Part shown: positions 23,903 to 34,880 of the stretch, one piece after another
Position numbering within the stretch: position 1 is the stretch's first letter
How the letters are laid out: each line of letters opens with the position of its first letter
Assembly: GCA_013350335.1 (NCBI GenBank)
Contig: CM023539.1
Coordinates: 38,612,631-38,676,630, forward strand
DNA: 64,000 nt
Source of the DNA: Chimonanthus salicifolius
Lineage: Eukaryota; Streptophyta; Magnoliopsida; Laurales; Calycanthaceae
Reading direction: 5' to 3'
Made by a program: the position numbers and the translations under genes
Notes under the pieces: generated by a model
Databases searched by the model: none
The model's input: the letters and a program-made list of their open reading frames with translations, nothing else
Told to the model about the DNA's origin: nothing

Positions 23903-25140
23903 ATGGCCCAAGGGCAAGAGTACTGTCAACAACACCAATTCAAATCCCAACCCCGAGCTCAATGATGAGGCTAGTGCGAAAGCAGAGGCCGCTGCAAGAG
24001 AAGCGGTCATCCAAGTTGAGGTTGAGCGCCGAGTATAAGAAGCCTTAGCCAAACATGCCACTGATATTGATATGAGTGTAGCCAGAAACACTCAAAAAGA
24101 GACTCAAGCAGATACAGAGGTGAACTCGGTTCTCCAAAACAGGGCAATTGTGGCCTTTTGTGATTTCAAGAAACAGTTTCCACCGGTATTTATGGCCGAC
24201 CCAAACCCTATGGCTGTAGAAGAGTGGTTAGAAGGTGTTGAGATGATCTTTGACGCTATGGATATAGAGGATGATGCCACTCGCGTCAAATTTGTCTCTT
24301 TCCAGTTGGGGGGTGAGGCTCACCATTGGTGGAAGACAATGAAGATAGTACAGGCAAACAAGACCATCACTTGGGAAGGATTCAAAAAGATGTTCTTAAC
24401 TCAATACTTCCCTAATATCATTAAAGAGGGCAAGTTAAATGAATTTCTAAATTTGATTCAGGGAGACATGTCAGTAGCCCAGTATTTGTCACGATTCAAT
24501 GAGTTAGCACGTTTTGCACCGAACTTGTGGTAGATGATAATGCTAAAGCCCGCAGGTGTGAGCAAGGACTTCATCCAAGTATCATGAGCCAAGTTACACT
24601 TCTCAGGTTGCCTACATTTGCAGAGGTTGTGGATAGAGCTTTTCTAGTCGAGCCTACAGTAAGACGGATGGGGACAGTACAGATGCAGCCACCGTCTGAG
24701 AGCGGACATAGAGTGTTCTGCCATGGAAAGAACAGTAAGAATAAAAAGAAATCTGGCCCCTATCAGTCTCGCGGATCTTATAGTCAACAGAGGCAACCTT
24801 GATGAGTCCGGGACCCGTATGGTTGATTGTAAGATTTGTGGCAAGATGGGACATACTGCTAAGACGTGCTATCAGAAGTCTGGATCAAAGAAGAGAGTGT
24901 GATATACATGCAAGAAAGAAGGTCACATTGCGAGGCATTGTCCTCAAGGTGTCAGTACTAATAGGGCAGTGGTTCCTCAGCAGACTTTGAGGGCAACGCC
25001 TATTCTTGCACAGAGACAGGTTCCTCAGACTTCAGCAGCTAGTTCTCAGAGACCTGTTAGAGGTAGGGGCAGAGGCCATCCGAGCCATGGTACTTCTAGT
25101 AGATTGGTAGTTGTTATTCCTCAGACTGGAGAGACTGCTG
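23903..25140 (+). pseudogene. Tekay gag, frameshifted
   Basis: Capsid-type retrotransposon gag. It reads ADPNPMAVEEWLEGVEMIF, FQLGGEAHHWW, ITWEGFKKMFLTQYFP and DMSVAQYLSRFNELARFAP, then after a frameshift near 24530 CEQGLHPSIMSQV and EVVDRAF. Two CCHC zinc knuckles follow: CKICGKMGHTAKTC (about 24829-24870) and a second, xYTCKKEGHIARHC, whose first cysteine position is a stop (TGA, about 24901). A probable start ATG is at 23903, with frameshifts and a stop in the first 150 bases. It would package retrotransposon RNA if intact. Confidence 0.88.
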
Positions 25141-25458
25141 ACGCTCCAGTGATGAACGGTATTTTGCCTTTCTTTAGTTCTTGGGCACATGTTCTTTTTA
25201 TTCGGGTGCATCGCATTCATTTATTGTATCCTGGTTTGCGCATCTCTTAGGACTCCAAACTGACCTTGCTTGTACACTTTTGCGTGTCATTTCTCCGCTG
25301 GGACGTGAGATGGTAGTGAATAGGGTGTGTAAGACTTGTGTTATGACAGTAGGTGATTAATAAGCACTGAAAAATGATAATTTTACCCTTTAATATTGGA
25401 TTAGTTAGCTCTTAAAATTTGTTTATTTTATATTATTATTATAATATATTTTATATTT

Positions 25459-26461
25459 AGAATTATTAATGTTTTTTTTTTTAGCGGTGAATAAAGTTTC
25501 ATTAATAGAAAGAAAGAATACAAAGGAAGAACAAAGGAAAAAAATAAGACGAAGATGAAGGTCTAAGAGAATTAGACCACTAATCCAACCACAACCATCA
25601 CCCAAAACCCATGAACTCCAAGAGAATAATACAAAATCTAAATCTAACCAAGACTATCCTCCTGATAGATCAAATGTGCCTTGTATAGCTCCGTCAAAGC
25701 CATTTTTTGCAAAGAAATCCGTCACACCATTCGTTGAGCGTCTAACATGTGAAAAGGATACTTCCAATGCCGATTTCAACACCTTAATCTCCCTCACCAA
25801 AGTGGCAAGCCTCCAAGGAGGACGCTTCACCCCGCTGGCTCATTTAATTGCATTGGATGAATCACTCTCAATGATTATTCTAACCCCCCTTAGTTCAGAC
25901 CCTAGAGTTAAGGCTCTCCGAATACTAAAAAGTTCTGCCTCATTAGATTCCTTCAAACCCACTGATTCCGAAAATACAATACTAATGGCACCCAAATGAT
26001 CCCTAAGTACTCCTCCAATCCCAGCTGGCCTTGGTTTGCCCCTAGAAGCTCCATCAACATTAAATTTGAGCACCCCAACAGGAGGAGGTGACCAAATAAC
26101 CCGGACTAACCTCTTGCTCTGATAAGACGACATACAACCCTCCCAAAACTGAAGCAGATCCCCAGCCTTCAAACCTTTGAAAGCCTTATTATTACTAAGC
26201 CATGAGCATAACATCCATTTAGCATTATAAACAAGTTCACTGAAGTCAGAAGTCAGCCCCTCAAAAACTCTCTTATTCCTCTCATTCCAAAGAGACCATA
26301 AAACTACAACTGGAATTGAATTCCAAGTGAGTTTTCTCTTAGTTCTCAAACCAGACAACTGCCGACACTCTCAAATCCCTTCCCACGATCCAGGGCAGAC
26401 CCATGAAACTCCCATCAAATTCAAGAAACTATACCACAATCTCCAAGAAAGAATTATTAAT
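25459..26461 (-). mobile_element. 5'-truncated L1-like LINE, 12-bp TSD
   Basis: A 979-bp minus-strand element (25471-26449) ends in AATAAAG...TTCACCGCTAAAA-type sequence with an A tail. It is flanked by AGAATTATTAAT at 25459-25470 and 26450-26461. It contains only the end of ORF2 and the 3' UTR. The innermost layer of the nested stack. Confidence 0.92.
25657..26358 (-). pseudogene. LINE ORF2 C-terminus: RNase H domain
   Basis: Reads WNSIPVVVLWSLWNERNKRV (about 26270-26330), typical of plant LINE ORF2 just before RNase H. Then FNVDGASRGKPRPAGIGGVL, SNEAELFSIRRAL and IIIESDSSNAIK carry the D, E, D catalytic residues. A TGA at 25840 follows, where relatives have Trp. The same frame continues with FSHVRRSTNGVTDFFAKNG to about 25660. 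Reverse transcriptase and endonuclease are absent because of 5' truncation. The plus-strand open frame at 25676-25999 is a shadow of this. Confidence 0.88.
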
Positions 26462-28190
26462 TTTAGTATCTCAATTTTATTTAATTTGGTTTAATTAGTG
26501 TATTTTTGTATAGTTTTAAGTGTCCAAAAATCTAATATATTTTATCTCCAAAATTATATGTTAACATGCCATTTCATTCAATTAAATGTAATTTTTATAT
26601 TGACAGGTTGGAGAAAAGATTTGAAACAAAAGAGAAGACTTCTGCAATGATTTTAAAGAATCAACAAACAGTCAAAAGGATAAGAAACTAGCATGAACTG
26701 GCTGACTCTTGGTGTTTATTCCCTAATGTCCCAATCCAGAAGACTTCGAACTGTCAAGGAGCTGAGAGAAGAACGAGATGAGATGTTAACAGTAATTACA
26801 AGTGTGTATCAGCCAGCAGTGGAGTAACTTGAAAAATAGAAGTTTCCTGCTGATAAAAAGAGAGAATAGAAAGAATTAAAAAAAGAAGGGAAGGATGGTG
26901 AATGAAAATAGAATAGAAGATTAAGGAAAAAAAGAAAGGAAATACTGCTACTGATTTACCTTACCATCCAACCGAATGAGAATACACAGCATAATAGAAG
27001 TTGCCGTGCTTTCTTACATATGAGAATCGGCTGAATTCAAGTGGGCCCTTCATGCTTATTTTATTTCTTCTCTCCTCTTATAAATATCAGCTCAATCTCA
27101 ATAAGAAGTATTCGAACTTGACACAAGAAGGAGGTTCGGCTGATAGAGAGATTGGGGCTGAAGGTGTCGGGATCTCCGACGATGGCTCAGGTTTTATTTT
27201 TCTTATCTCTTTTTGTTCTTAATTTCATAATGTCTAGCTAATTTATTGTACTAAGGTTGAGGATGAAACCCCATTAATGAAATAATTCTTCTTTTATTTA
27301 TTTAATTCCAAATTATGGGTGTTTGATTATTTATGATTTTGCCTTTATCAAATTAATAGATGTTAATTATTTTTACCATCAATGCCATGTATTTTTTGTT
27401 ATTAATATTAATATCTAATTAATTAATGCTTGGTTTTTAATTGAATAAAAGCAAATCCTTTGATTCATTGTTTTCTTTTATTTTAATTTAAATACATTAG
27501 ATATTTATATTAATCCCTTTGATCTATTGTCTTTTAAATTACAATAGGATACATTGAATGCTTAGAAATTACATTTTTAAAAGAGAAGAAAAATCTGAAT
27601 TTTAAGCACCATATTAATATGCTTAAATATTTAAATCTTTAAAACTGGAAATTAATAAATAAATAATTGAAATATTATGGATTTAATGGTGGTGGAATCC
27701 GATACCTTAGTAATTTTTCTCTCTTTATTCAATCTCTATTTTAGTTGTTTTATTTAATTTTGCATGTTCAATTTAATCATTCTCCTGAAAAATTGTTAAC
27801 TAAGTTAAGGTTAAAATATTAGGCTCTTTAATTTGTTTTTCCGTTCATTCTAAATCAAGTCCCTGTGGGTTCGACCTCGCACTTGCATATCTCTATATTC
27901 GAATTCGATTCGTGTGCTTGCGAGTAATTATAAATTTAAAATTTGCACAACAGTGATTTAGTCCTAGAGTTTGATTTGTTAGTGATAGATATGACTGGTT
28001 TTGATGTAATTTTTGACATGGACTGGCTATCAGCCCACAGAGTTGTGATAGATTGTTTTGAGAGAAGAATATCTGGTCGATCACTGGCAGGTATTGACTT
28101 TGCGTGTAGATTGAGTCTGACTAGTAGCCCGGTAACCAGTGTTGTTCGTGGTGATGCAGTTGTTCAAGGAATGATTGCCAGTTTGGGTTA

Positions 28191-29560
28191 GGAGGATGCC
28201 CGGGACATTCAAATTGATCTACCTCAAGTGGTACGGATTTTCCAGGTGTGTTTCCCGAGCGACTGATTGGGTTGCCTCCACGCAGAGAGGTTGAGTTCAT
28301 CATAGAGTTAATGCCCGACACCTCACCCATTTCTGTTACTCTTTACCGCATGGCACAGGCTGAGTTAAGAGAATTAGAGACTCAGATTACAGAACTTTCT
28401 TCTATCGGTTTCATTCGCCCGAGTGCTTCCCCTTGGAGCGCGCCGGCCTTGCTCATTAAGAAGAAAGATGGTACTATGAGAATGTGCATTGATTACCGGA
28501 AGTTGAACGGGGTAACAATCAAGAACAAATACCCATTGCCCAGGATTGATGATCTCTTTGATCAGTTGAGAGGAGCTAAGTACTTCTTTAAGATAGACCT
28601 CCAGTCCGATTATCACCAATTGCGGGTAAGGGAAAGCGATATTCAGAAGACTGCCTTTTGTACCCGATTTGGACAGTTTGAGTTTGTTGTAATGCTGCTC
28701 GGATTAACAAATGCACCGGCTACGTTTATGGATTTAATGAATCGCATCTTCTGGCCGTACCTAGACAGGTTTGTGGAAGTATTCATAGATGATATATTGA
28801 TTTACTCGGCGACCGAGGCCTAGCATGAACACCTACGCATTGTGCTACAGACTCTGTTAGAACATAAGTTGTATGCAAAACTCATCAAATGTGAATTCTG
28901 GTTGAGAGAAGTGCAGTTTTTAGGCCACGTGATTTCGGCAGATGGTGTGGCAGTAGATCCTGCTAAGATAGAAGCAGTTGTCAGCTGGGAAACACCGCAG
29001 AATGTGTCAGAGATCAGCAGTTTCTTGGGGTTGGCAGGCTACTATCGTCGATTTGTTAAAAACTTTTCCAATATAGCAACACCTTTGACAAGACTGACAC
29101 GTAAGGGAGTAGTCTTTGAATGGGATGACGCATGCCAACAAACTTTCTTGAGTTTAAAGGAGAGTTTGACAACCTCCCCAGTGTTAGTGGCACCAGAAAG
29201 AGGTCATGGCTACGTTGTGTATTGTGATGCATCTTCTATCAGTTTGGGTTGTGTTCTAATACAAGATAACCGAGTGGTAGCTTACGGATCTCGGCAATTG
29301 AAACCCCATGAACAGAATTATCCAGTGCATGATCTCGAGTTGGCCGCGGTAGTATATGCGCTTAAAATTTTGCGACATTATCTCTATGGTGAAAATTTTG
29401 ATGTATTATCAGATCTTAAGAGCCTCACGTATCTATTTACTTAAAAGAACTTGAATTTGAGACAACGGCGATGGGTGGAACTTTTGGAAGATTATGACTT
29501 TCAAATTTCTTACCACCTTGGCAAGGCCAATGTTGTGGCCAATGCGTTGAGCCGTAAATT
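28191..29560 (+). pseudogene. Tekay reverse transcriptase and RNase H
   Basis: The RT domain reads [64 protein letters not shown] and the catalytic FIDDILIYS (about 28775-28805). A TAG at 28821-28823 interrupts it; the frame then resumes with [15 protein letters not shown] and [16 protein letters not shown]. RNase H shows [34 protein letters not shown] and [16 protein letters not shown] near 29442 separates it from [17 protein letters not shown]. Frame is kept across both stops, so only point mutations broke it. It copies retrotransposon RNA to DNA in intact relatives. Confidence 0.93.
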
Positions 29561-30780
29561 TCGAGGCTTGGTAGCCAACATGAGGGTACGACTTTGGCAG
29601 ATGTTCGAAACTACAATAGATTATAATCTACAGTTTGTTGAACACGGTAACACAGTTTGGATTCAGAATCTAGTGGTACAACTAATGTTAATTGATAAGG
29701 TGTTAAAGACACAACAAGTTGACCCATTAGCAACAGACCTAAGACATAGAGTACTTCAAGGGCAAGGCCCTGTTGGTTGGTCAGTTAGAGCAGATGGTGG
29801 CTTGGTTCTTCAGGGACGGCTATTTGTACCGACTACAAATCAGTGTAGAGAGGAGGTTCTTCGTCAGTTTCATCATTCCCGATTTGCAGTACACCCAGGT
29901 CGTAATAAGATGTACCAGGATATCAAACGACAATTTTGGTGGAAAAGTTTAAAGCAGGATGTTGCTAAGTGTGTTCATCTGTGTTTGACGTGTCAGCAAG
30001 TTAAGGCTGAACACCAAAAGCCTGGCAGAGAGTTGCAAAATCTTCCAGTATCACAATGGAAATGGGAGCACATCACTATGGATTTTGTGACAAGTCTGCC
30101 GAGGTCACCTAAAGGCCAAGATTCGATTTGGGTGATTGTGGATCGATTGACTACGTCAGCTCATTTTATACCTATGAAGGTGATAGACTCGATGGAGACA
30201 TTAAGTAAATTGTACATCAAGCATATTGTGGCTTGTCATGGTGTACTGGCTTCTATTGTTTCAGACAGAGATCCTAGATTTGTTTCGAGATTCTGGCAGA
30301 GTTTGCAAAGAGAATTGGGAACTCAATTATATTTTAGCACGGCATACCACCCACAGACTGAAGGTCAGTCAGAGCGGACCATCCAAATTTTAGAAGATAT
30401 GCTACGTGCTTGTGTGATGGACTTAGGGGATAACTAGGAATAATATCTACCCCTAGTAGAATTTGTGTACAACAACAGTTATCAGTCTAGTATACAGATG
30501 GTCCCTTATGAGGCATTGTATGGGAGACCGTGTCGGTCTCCTTTGTGCTGGTCAGAGGTGGGAGATAATACCTTATTGGGTCCCGATATGGTACAACAGA
30601 CATCTGATCAGGTGGAAGTTATTAGGCGGCATATGTTGACAGCTCAGAGCCGCCAAAAGAGTTACGTCGACCGTAGGCGACGACCCTTAGAATTCACTGC
30701 TGGTGATCATGTCTTTCTTCGAGCATCCCCTCGGCATGGTGTAAGGCGTTTTGGATGCAAAAGAAAGTTATCTCCTTGAT
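29561..30780 (+). pseudogene. Tekay integrase
   Basis: The HHCC zinc-binding region reads [33 protein letters not shown]. The DDE core reads [15 protein letters not shown] (first Asp), [14 protein letters not shown] (second Asp), and [17 protein letters not shown] (Glu). Two stops at about 30436-30446 interrupt the end of the core; the frame resumes with LPLVEFVYNNSYQSSIQM and ALYGRPCRSPLCW. A further TGA at 30777-30779 (an Arg position in relatives, CGA to TGA) precedes the chromodomain tail. It inserts retrotransposon cDNA in intact relatives. Confidence 0.92.
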
Positions 30781-31115
30781 TTATTGGTCCTTTTCAAATT
30801 ATAGAGCGAATTGGTGAGGTGGCTTATCGGCTAGCTTTGCCGCCACAGCTCACTCGAATCCACGATGTGTTTCATGTTTTCATGTTAAGAAAGTATATAC
30901 CTTACCCAACACATGTAGTTAATTGGGAGGATGTGGAACTCGATGAAGATGTGACATTTGAGGAAGGTCCTATTAAAATCTCAGGGACTGGATTTAAGAA
31001 ACTCCGGCGGCGAACCATTCCATTAGTCAAAGTAGAGTGGAGACATCGTGGAGCTGAGAACGCCACATGGGGAACTCGAGTCCACGATTCGGGAGTTATA
31101 CCCTCAACTCTTTGA
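30781..31115 (+). pseudogene. Tekay integrase C-terminal and chromodomain-like tail
   Basis: FIGPFQIIERIGEVAYRLA, LPPQLTRIHDVFHVFMLRKY, then EEGPIKISGTGFKKLRRRTI and PLVKVEWRHRGAENATW. The last part matches the chromodomain-like module of chromoviruses (VKVxW...ATW), thought to direct integration to heterochromatin. After ATW a frameshift moves ESTIRELYPQLF out of frame, so the reading frame ends at 31115. It is 70 bp upstream of the polypurine tract. Confidence 0.88.
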
Positions 31116-31169
31116 TCATCCAGGTATGATTTATTGGTTGATAAAAAAAAATTTTGAGGACAAAATTTC

Positions 31170-31186
31170 TTTTAAGGGAGGTAGAG
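31170..31186 (+). other. Tekay polypurine tract
   Basis: TTTTAAGGGAGGTAGAG directly precedes the 3' LTR's TGTAATGGCAC. The sequence is close to that of other Del/Tekay elements. Confidence 0.85.
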
Positions 31187-32734
31187 TGTAATGGCACGAC
31201 CCTTCAGATTAATAAATCTATGATGTAATAATAAGGGTTACACGTGTGTGTAATATGAGGGTCACATGTGGGTCCCGTCAGGGTAAATGTGGCCTTAAGA
31301 AAGCACCCCAACTGAGAATAAGTTAAAAAATAATAATAATAATAAATTAGAATAAATAAATAAATCTTTTGAGTTGTGCACAGTGTCGGGTCGATCGACC
31401 CTGTTTGTCAAGTCGACCGACACCACAACTTGAGTTGGGGTATTAGAAACCCCAACCCAAATGTTGTCGTTTCTCTCCTTCATCCCTCATTTCTTCAACG
31501 GTTCCAAGAAAACCCTCCCAGTTGATCCCAATGTCTTCTTCCTACCTTTCCCACTCGATTTTTATGCCCGTGCATAGGTGAGATTTGAAGAGCTCTCATC
31601 CCAAGCTTCCTTTGGAGCCGATTTTCTTGTCTCAAAGGTAAGGTTTTCTTTACTTTCTACTCCCTTTCCTCTATGTTGATGAGGTTTTTATGAAATATAG
31701 TGAGATTGGAGTTGGTGATGGCTATAGGGTCATATTTGGAGAAAACTCCATGGAAAATATTGGAGGTTTTCCAATTTGGGGATTTGCATGGGCATAAATC
31801 TTGTTGAAAATGGGTTTGGAGACCAAAGGAAGATGATAGAGTTTGGGAAATTTGGGGGTTTTACTTTTAAACTCAAAATAGGGCTAAATACATGAACTAA
31901 GTGGACCGCCTTTAAGCTTGACTGAATCACCCATGAGGTGAAGGGATGCAGGGCGAGGTAGACATAGTCACGACAGTCGTGAGTCTTCCGCTTAATAAGT
32001 CATGGACCCTAAGTCTTGCTAGGGGTCGTGGTCCATTTATGATATTGATTCTCCTATTATACACAAGTATTTCGTTGAGGACTTGGTTCCCAATGGATAA
32101 CTAGATAGCATTGTGTCTTGCATAGCTGTATCTATATTCCATTTTATACACCATCATATGGGTGTGTGTGTGTATAGCATGCATGGATTTCCTCATTGAG
32201 CTTGTGGATGCTCACCTCCTTGCACTGTTGGTACTAACACTCAGGCAAGGTCCGATGGACCAAGGGGACGACCTTAGTCTATGCTGCTAGTTGCTTTTCA
32301 TGCACACTGCAATTTCTAGATTTTGAGATTTTACTCTGCATGGTTATATGTAATATTGATGTAATTATTCTATAAACCATGTTTAATGACTATGAAGGTA
32401 TGAATGTTATTATGGAAACTCCAGTTAAGATTTGAAGTTTGGGGCATTTAATATTTAGTGAATGGAGTTTAGTATGTTAGGATATGTAAACATTGAGCAG
32501 GTGATTATTTCTTTTGTAGAGGTCATCATAGACTCAACTATTCATGTTTTAGGAGAGACTCTGCCGAAATTTCGATAGGAGACTTTACCCCTTTTAGACT
32601 AATACAATTATATATATATAGATATGTTCATACGTGTGAGTTCCCATGTGCGATATTTGTTACTTTATATGAAATTTTTTTGGAAAGAAAATTTTGATCC
32701 GCGTCACGTACTGTTTTTGGACCCGGACGTGACA
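31187..32734 (+). repeat. Tekay 3' LTR
   Basis: Starts TGTAATGGCACGACCC and ends CCCGGACGTGACA. The last 800 bp aligns with the 5' LTR with scattered substitutions, mostly transitions. 31283-31905 is absent from the 5' LTR. Confidence 0.9.
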
Positions 32735-34213
32735 CTTATTGTATTCATTTCCAGGCCGACACTATCTGTCGAGCACTGAGTGACTTCACTTCCAGGCCGA
32801 CGCTATATCTGTTGGATACTGAGTGACCTCTAGACCTAACTCAATACGTCAATCTGGTCTTACCCAAAAGACAATATGAGAATTGGTCTGAGCACCTATT
32901 TATTATTATATTGTGAATTATTGTAACTTAAAATGGTTAGAAACCAAGTATGAGACTCAGTTCCATTTACCCTGGAGATTCTTGGAAAAAAATATGGTTT
33001 TGAAATACTACAAGTATGTTTTTCCTTATATGCTATGTATGTTGACCAATTATTGATTGCACACTTGTTTGCATGTTGACAGAGACTTCAAGACCACACA
33101 ATTTCGGTGAGGGGACTTAATTTTGTAGTAGGTGTAAATCAGGTTTAATGAGATGGATATTGAGCAATGAGTGGTTTCAAGCTTTGATGGACCCACCCAT
33201 ATGCCTGGACATGATGCACTATTGTAAGAAGTGCTTATGATGATTATATGTGATAATGTTGATTACGAGTTATGTAACATTGCTTCCACGTACCCTTGAC
33301 TATTGAACCATTATCAGCCATGTGTGTGTTGGTTTACGTCTAATGGACCAGGGTTGTCGACAGTTGCTGACTTTCATAGTGTTAGTACCGACCATATGAG
33401 GGTCGGAGATGTACTTGCAAAGATGTATTTTAACCGTGTCAGGATTTAATACAATGGTCTCAGCATAGTATGTAGGTTTTACGAGGGATGACAGTAGTGA
33501 TGGAATGATGTTGAGATTTTTGACAAGCATGAGATATCATATTGCAAATGTTGATTATTTATCTAACTTGATGTTTCATTAAACTGCATTGTTATATTTC
33601 TTTCACTGGACTAGTTAGCTCACACCACTCATACTTCAGGAGATGTGCCCGAGGAGGAGAACCCTCCGTATAAAGCTTAGGATGGATAAGCTGCTGCGTT
33701 GCTTTGGGATTCCCACTGAGGAGAATTCCGCTATCTTTGTTTTTTAGTTCTTTGAACCATATGTTTTTGTAAAGTACCGTGTGTTGTACTTAGTTTGTGT
33801 TGATATGATGTATTAAGCCGCTATGTGTTCCGTAGCTACTCTGGTTATAATTTAATAATATTCTATTTATGGAATTATGTGTTTGTGATTGTGTCTTGGG
33901 TAAGCATATGGTATATGTTTGAGTCCACCTGTTGGGCTCATGTGTGGCTTTTGTTTCTAGGCTTGACCTTTGATCCGGCGCAGTTAGAATCTTGAGCTTA
34001 GTTTCAAAAAAAAAAAAAAATCAGTGAAGTTCCAGGCCCACTTCCGAGTCGAGGTGTTACACATATGGCCAAGCCCAAAAGCCCTCACAGAAGAGTACAT
34101 GGGGTGGCCTCAAATAAACTCCAAAATTTCTTCCTCCACTGCCGATGTGGGACTCCCCACATCGGTGGTGTGCTCACTGCAGCGCAAGTTATCACAATTC
34201 TACATGGCTTCAA

Positions 34214-34880
34214 TGTAAACCTTATTCAACCACCGTTGTTCTTAAGACAAAGTTGTATTCTACTAATTGTGATTTACTCTCCAATCCCTCTGAATATCGC
34301 CATCTTGTTGGCTCACTTCAATATCTAACTCTTACGAGACTAGATATTGTTTACAGTGATGCACTTTGCTTCTCAGTTCATAAATCAACCTCGCACTTCT
34401 CATTTGGAGGTTGTTAAACAAATCATGCACTATCTTAGAGGTTCCTTCGGTCGTGTCTACATATCATGCGTACATCACAGCCCTTATGCCTGGTTGTTTA
34501 CTCTGATGCTGAATGGGTTGGTTGTCCGATTGAGCTCCAGTGACGATGTTGAAGATCGGGCTCTTGCATATGCGTGTGCTGACATTGTATGGATACAAAA
34601 CCTTTTACGAGAGCTTGGTTTTCCCCTCACTTCTTCAACACTACTTCTCTGTGATAATCTCACTGCAACATACATAGTTTCTGATCCTATGTTCATGCTC
34701 AGACTAAACACATTGAGCTTGATTATCATTTTATACGAGAATATGTCATTACAGGTTCTCATCAGATTCTGTTTGTGTCTTCGCAAAATTAGCTAGCCAA
34801 TTTCTTCACCAAAGCTCTACCGAAGCACCGCTTCTCAACGCTTTGTTCTAAACTCATCGCATTACCACCGTCGAGTTTGC
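34214..34880 (+). pseudogene. Copia pol remnant (RT end and RNase H)
   Basis: Visible in two frames: NPSEYRHLVGSLQYLTLTR (about 34277-34340), then FASQFINQP, VVKQIMHYLRGS, ADIVWIQNLLRELGF, CDNLTATYIVSD, and near the end a TKALPKHRF-type motif (about 34813-34840). This is the characteristic order of the C-terminal part of Ty1/copia polyproteins. Upstream catalytic RT motifs (YVDD box), integrase, protease and gag are absent. A frameshift lies near 34345 and a stop near 34794. It is non-functional and ends at the polypurine tract of the parent element. Confidence 0.85.

Larger units (their letters stand above)
25353..27957 (+). mobile_element. solo LTR 'B' inside the Tekay protease, TSD GTGAT
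   Basis: The insert 25358-27952 is flanked by GTGAT at 25353-25357 and 27953-27957, and the Tekay reading frame resumes exactly at the duplicate. It begins TAATAAGCACTG (TG changed to TA) and ends TTTGCACAACA. Near its right end CCCTGTGGGTTCGACCTCGC is typical of several plant Ty3/gypsy LTR ends. A TATA-like CTTATAAATATC is near 27075. Without the LINE and its TSD copy it is about 1.6 kb. No PBS or coding region of its own. Confidence 0.85.
25170..28190 (+). pseudogene. Tekay protease, split by a solo LTR
   Basis: The left part reads YSGASHSFIVSWFAHLLG (about 25196-25250), where the catalytic DSGA is now YSGA, followed by MVVNRVCKTC. The right part resumes at 27953 with LVLEFDLLVIDMTGFDVIF, DMDWLSAHRVVIDCFERR. 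The insert 25358-27952 separates them at the duplicated GTGAT. It is inactive: the catalytic Asp is lost, there is a frameshift before the motif, and the insertion. Confidence 0.85.
21842..32739 (+). mobile_element. Ty3/gypsy chromovirus (Tekay/Del-like), TSD CTTAT, decayed
   Basis: The 5' LTR is 21847-23692 and the 3' LTR 31187-32734. Perfect 5-bp TSDs CTTAT lie at 21842-21846 and 32735-32739. The PBS TGGTATCAGAAC is at 23696 and the polypurine tract TTTTAAGGGAGGTAGAG ends at 31186. Internal order is gag, protease, RT, RNase H, integrase, chromodomain-like tail, as in Tekay/Del chromoviruses. A solo LTR with a LINE inside it interrupts the protease region (25358-27952). The minus copy of LTR 'A' shows an unoccupied target near 58855. 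Confidence 0.93.
20003..34066 (+). mobile_element. solo LTR 'A' (plus copy), interrupted by a Tekay element
   Basis: The LTR starts TGTAATACCCTAACCCG at 20008 and ends GAGGTGTTACA at 34061. Excluding the Tekay insertion and one copy of its TSD it is about 3.16 kb. Flanks are CACAT (20003-20007) and CATAT (34062-34066), one mismatch; the TRIM sequence at 19650 shows that the unoccupied site read CCCACATGGCCAAG. A minus copy of the same LTR lies at 57466-60317 and aligns across the Tekay insertion point. A TATA-like CTCTATAAGAC occurs near 20848. A SINE 3' fragment is inserted at 20302-20365. No PBS or coding region, so it is a solo LTR. Confidence 0.88.
19525..34201 (-). mobile_element. TRIM (miniature LTR retrotransposon), TSD ATTCT, split by nested insertions
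   Basis: Minus-strand TRIM. Its 3' LTR is 19530-19773 (244 bp). The 118-bp internal region is 19774-19891. Its 5' LTR is 19892-20007 continued at 34067-34196 (246 bp). LTRs begin TGTGATA and end GTTACA. The PBS TGGTATCATAGCC (minus strand of 19875-19887) adjoins the 5' LTR. The polypurine tract AGGGGGGGTGAT (19774-19785) adjoins the 3' LTR. TSD ATTCT occurs at 19525-19529 and 34197-34201. Both LTRs carry the palindrome-like CCGATGTGGGACTCCCCAC. Short open frames here are not genes. Confidence 0.9.

Noticed and set aside
25676..25999. 107-codon plus-strand open frame
   Set aside because: Antisense shadow of the LINE RNase H domain on the minus strand.
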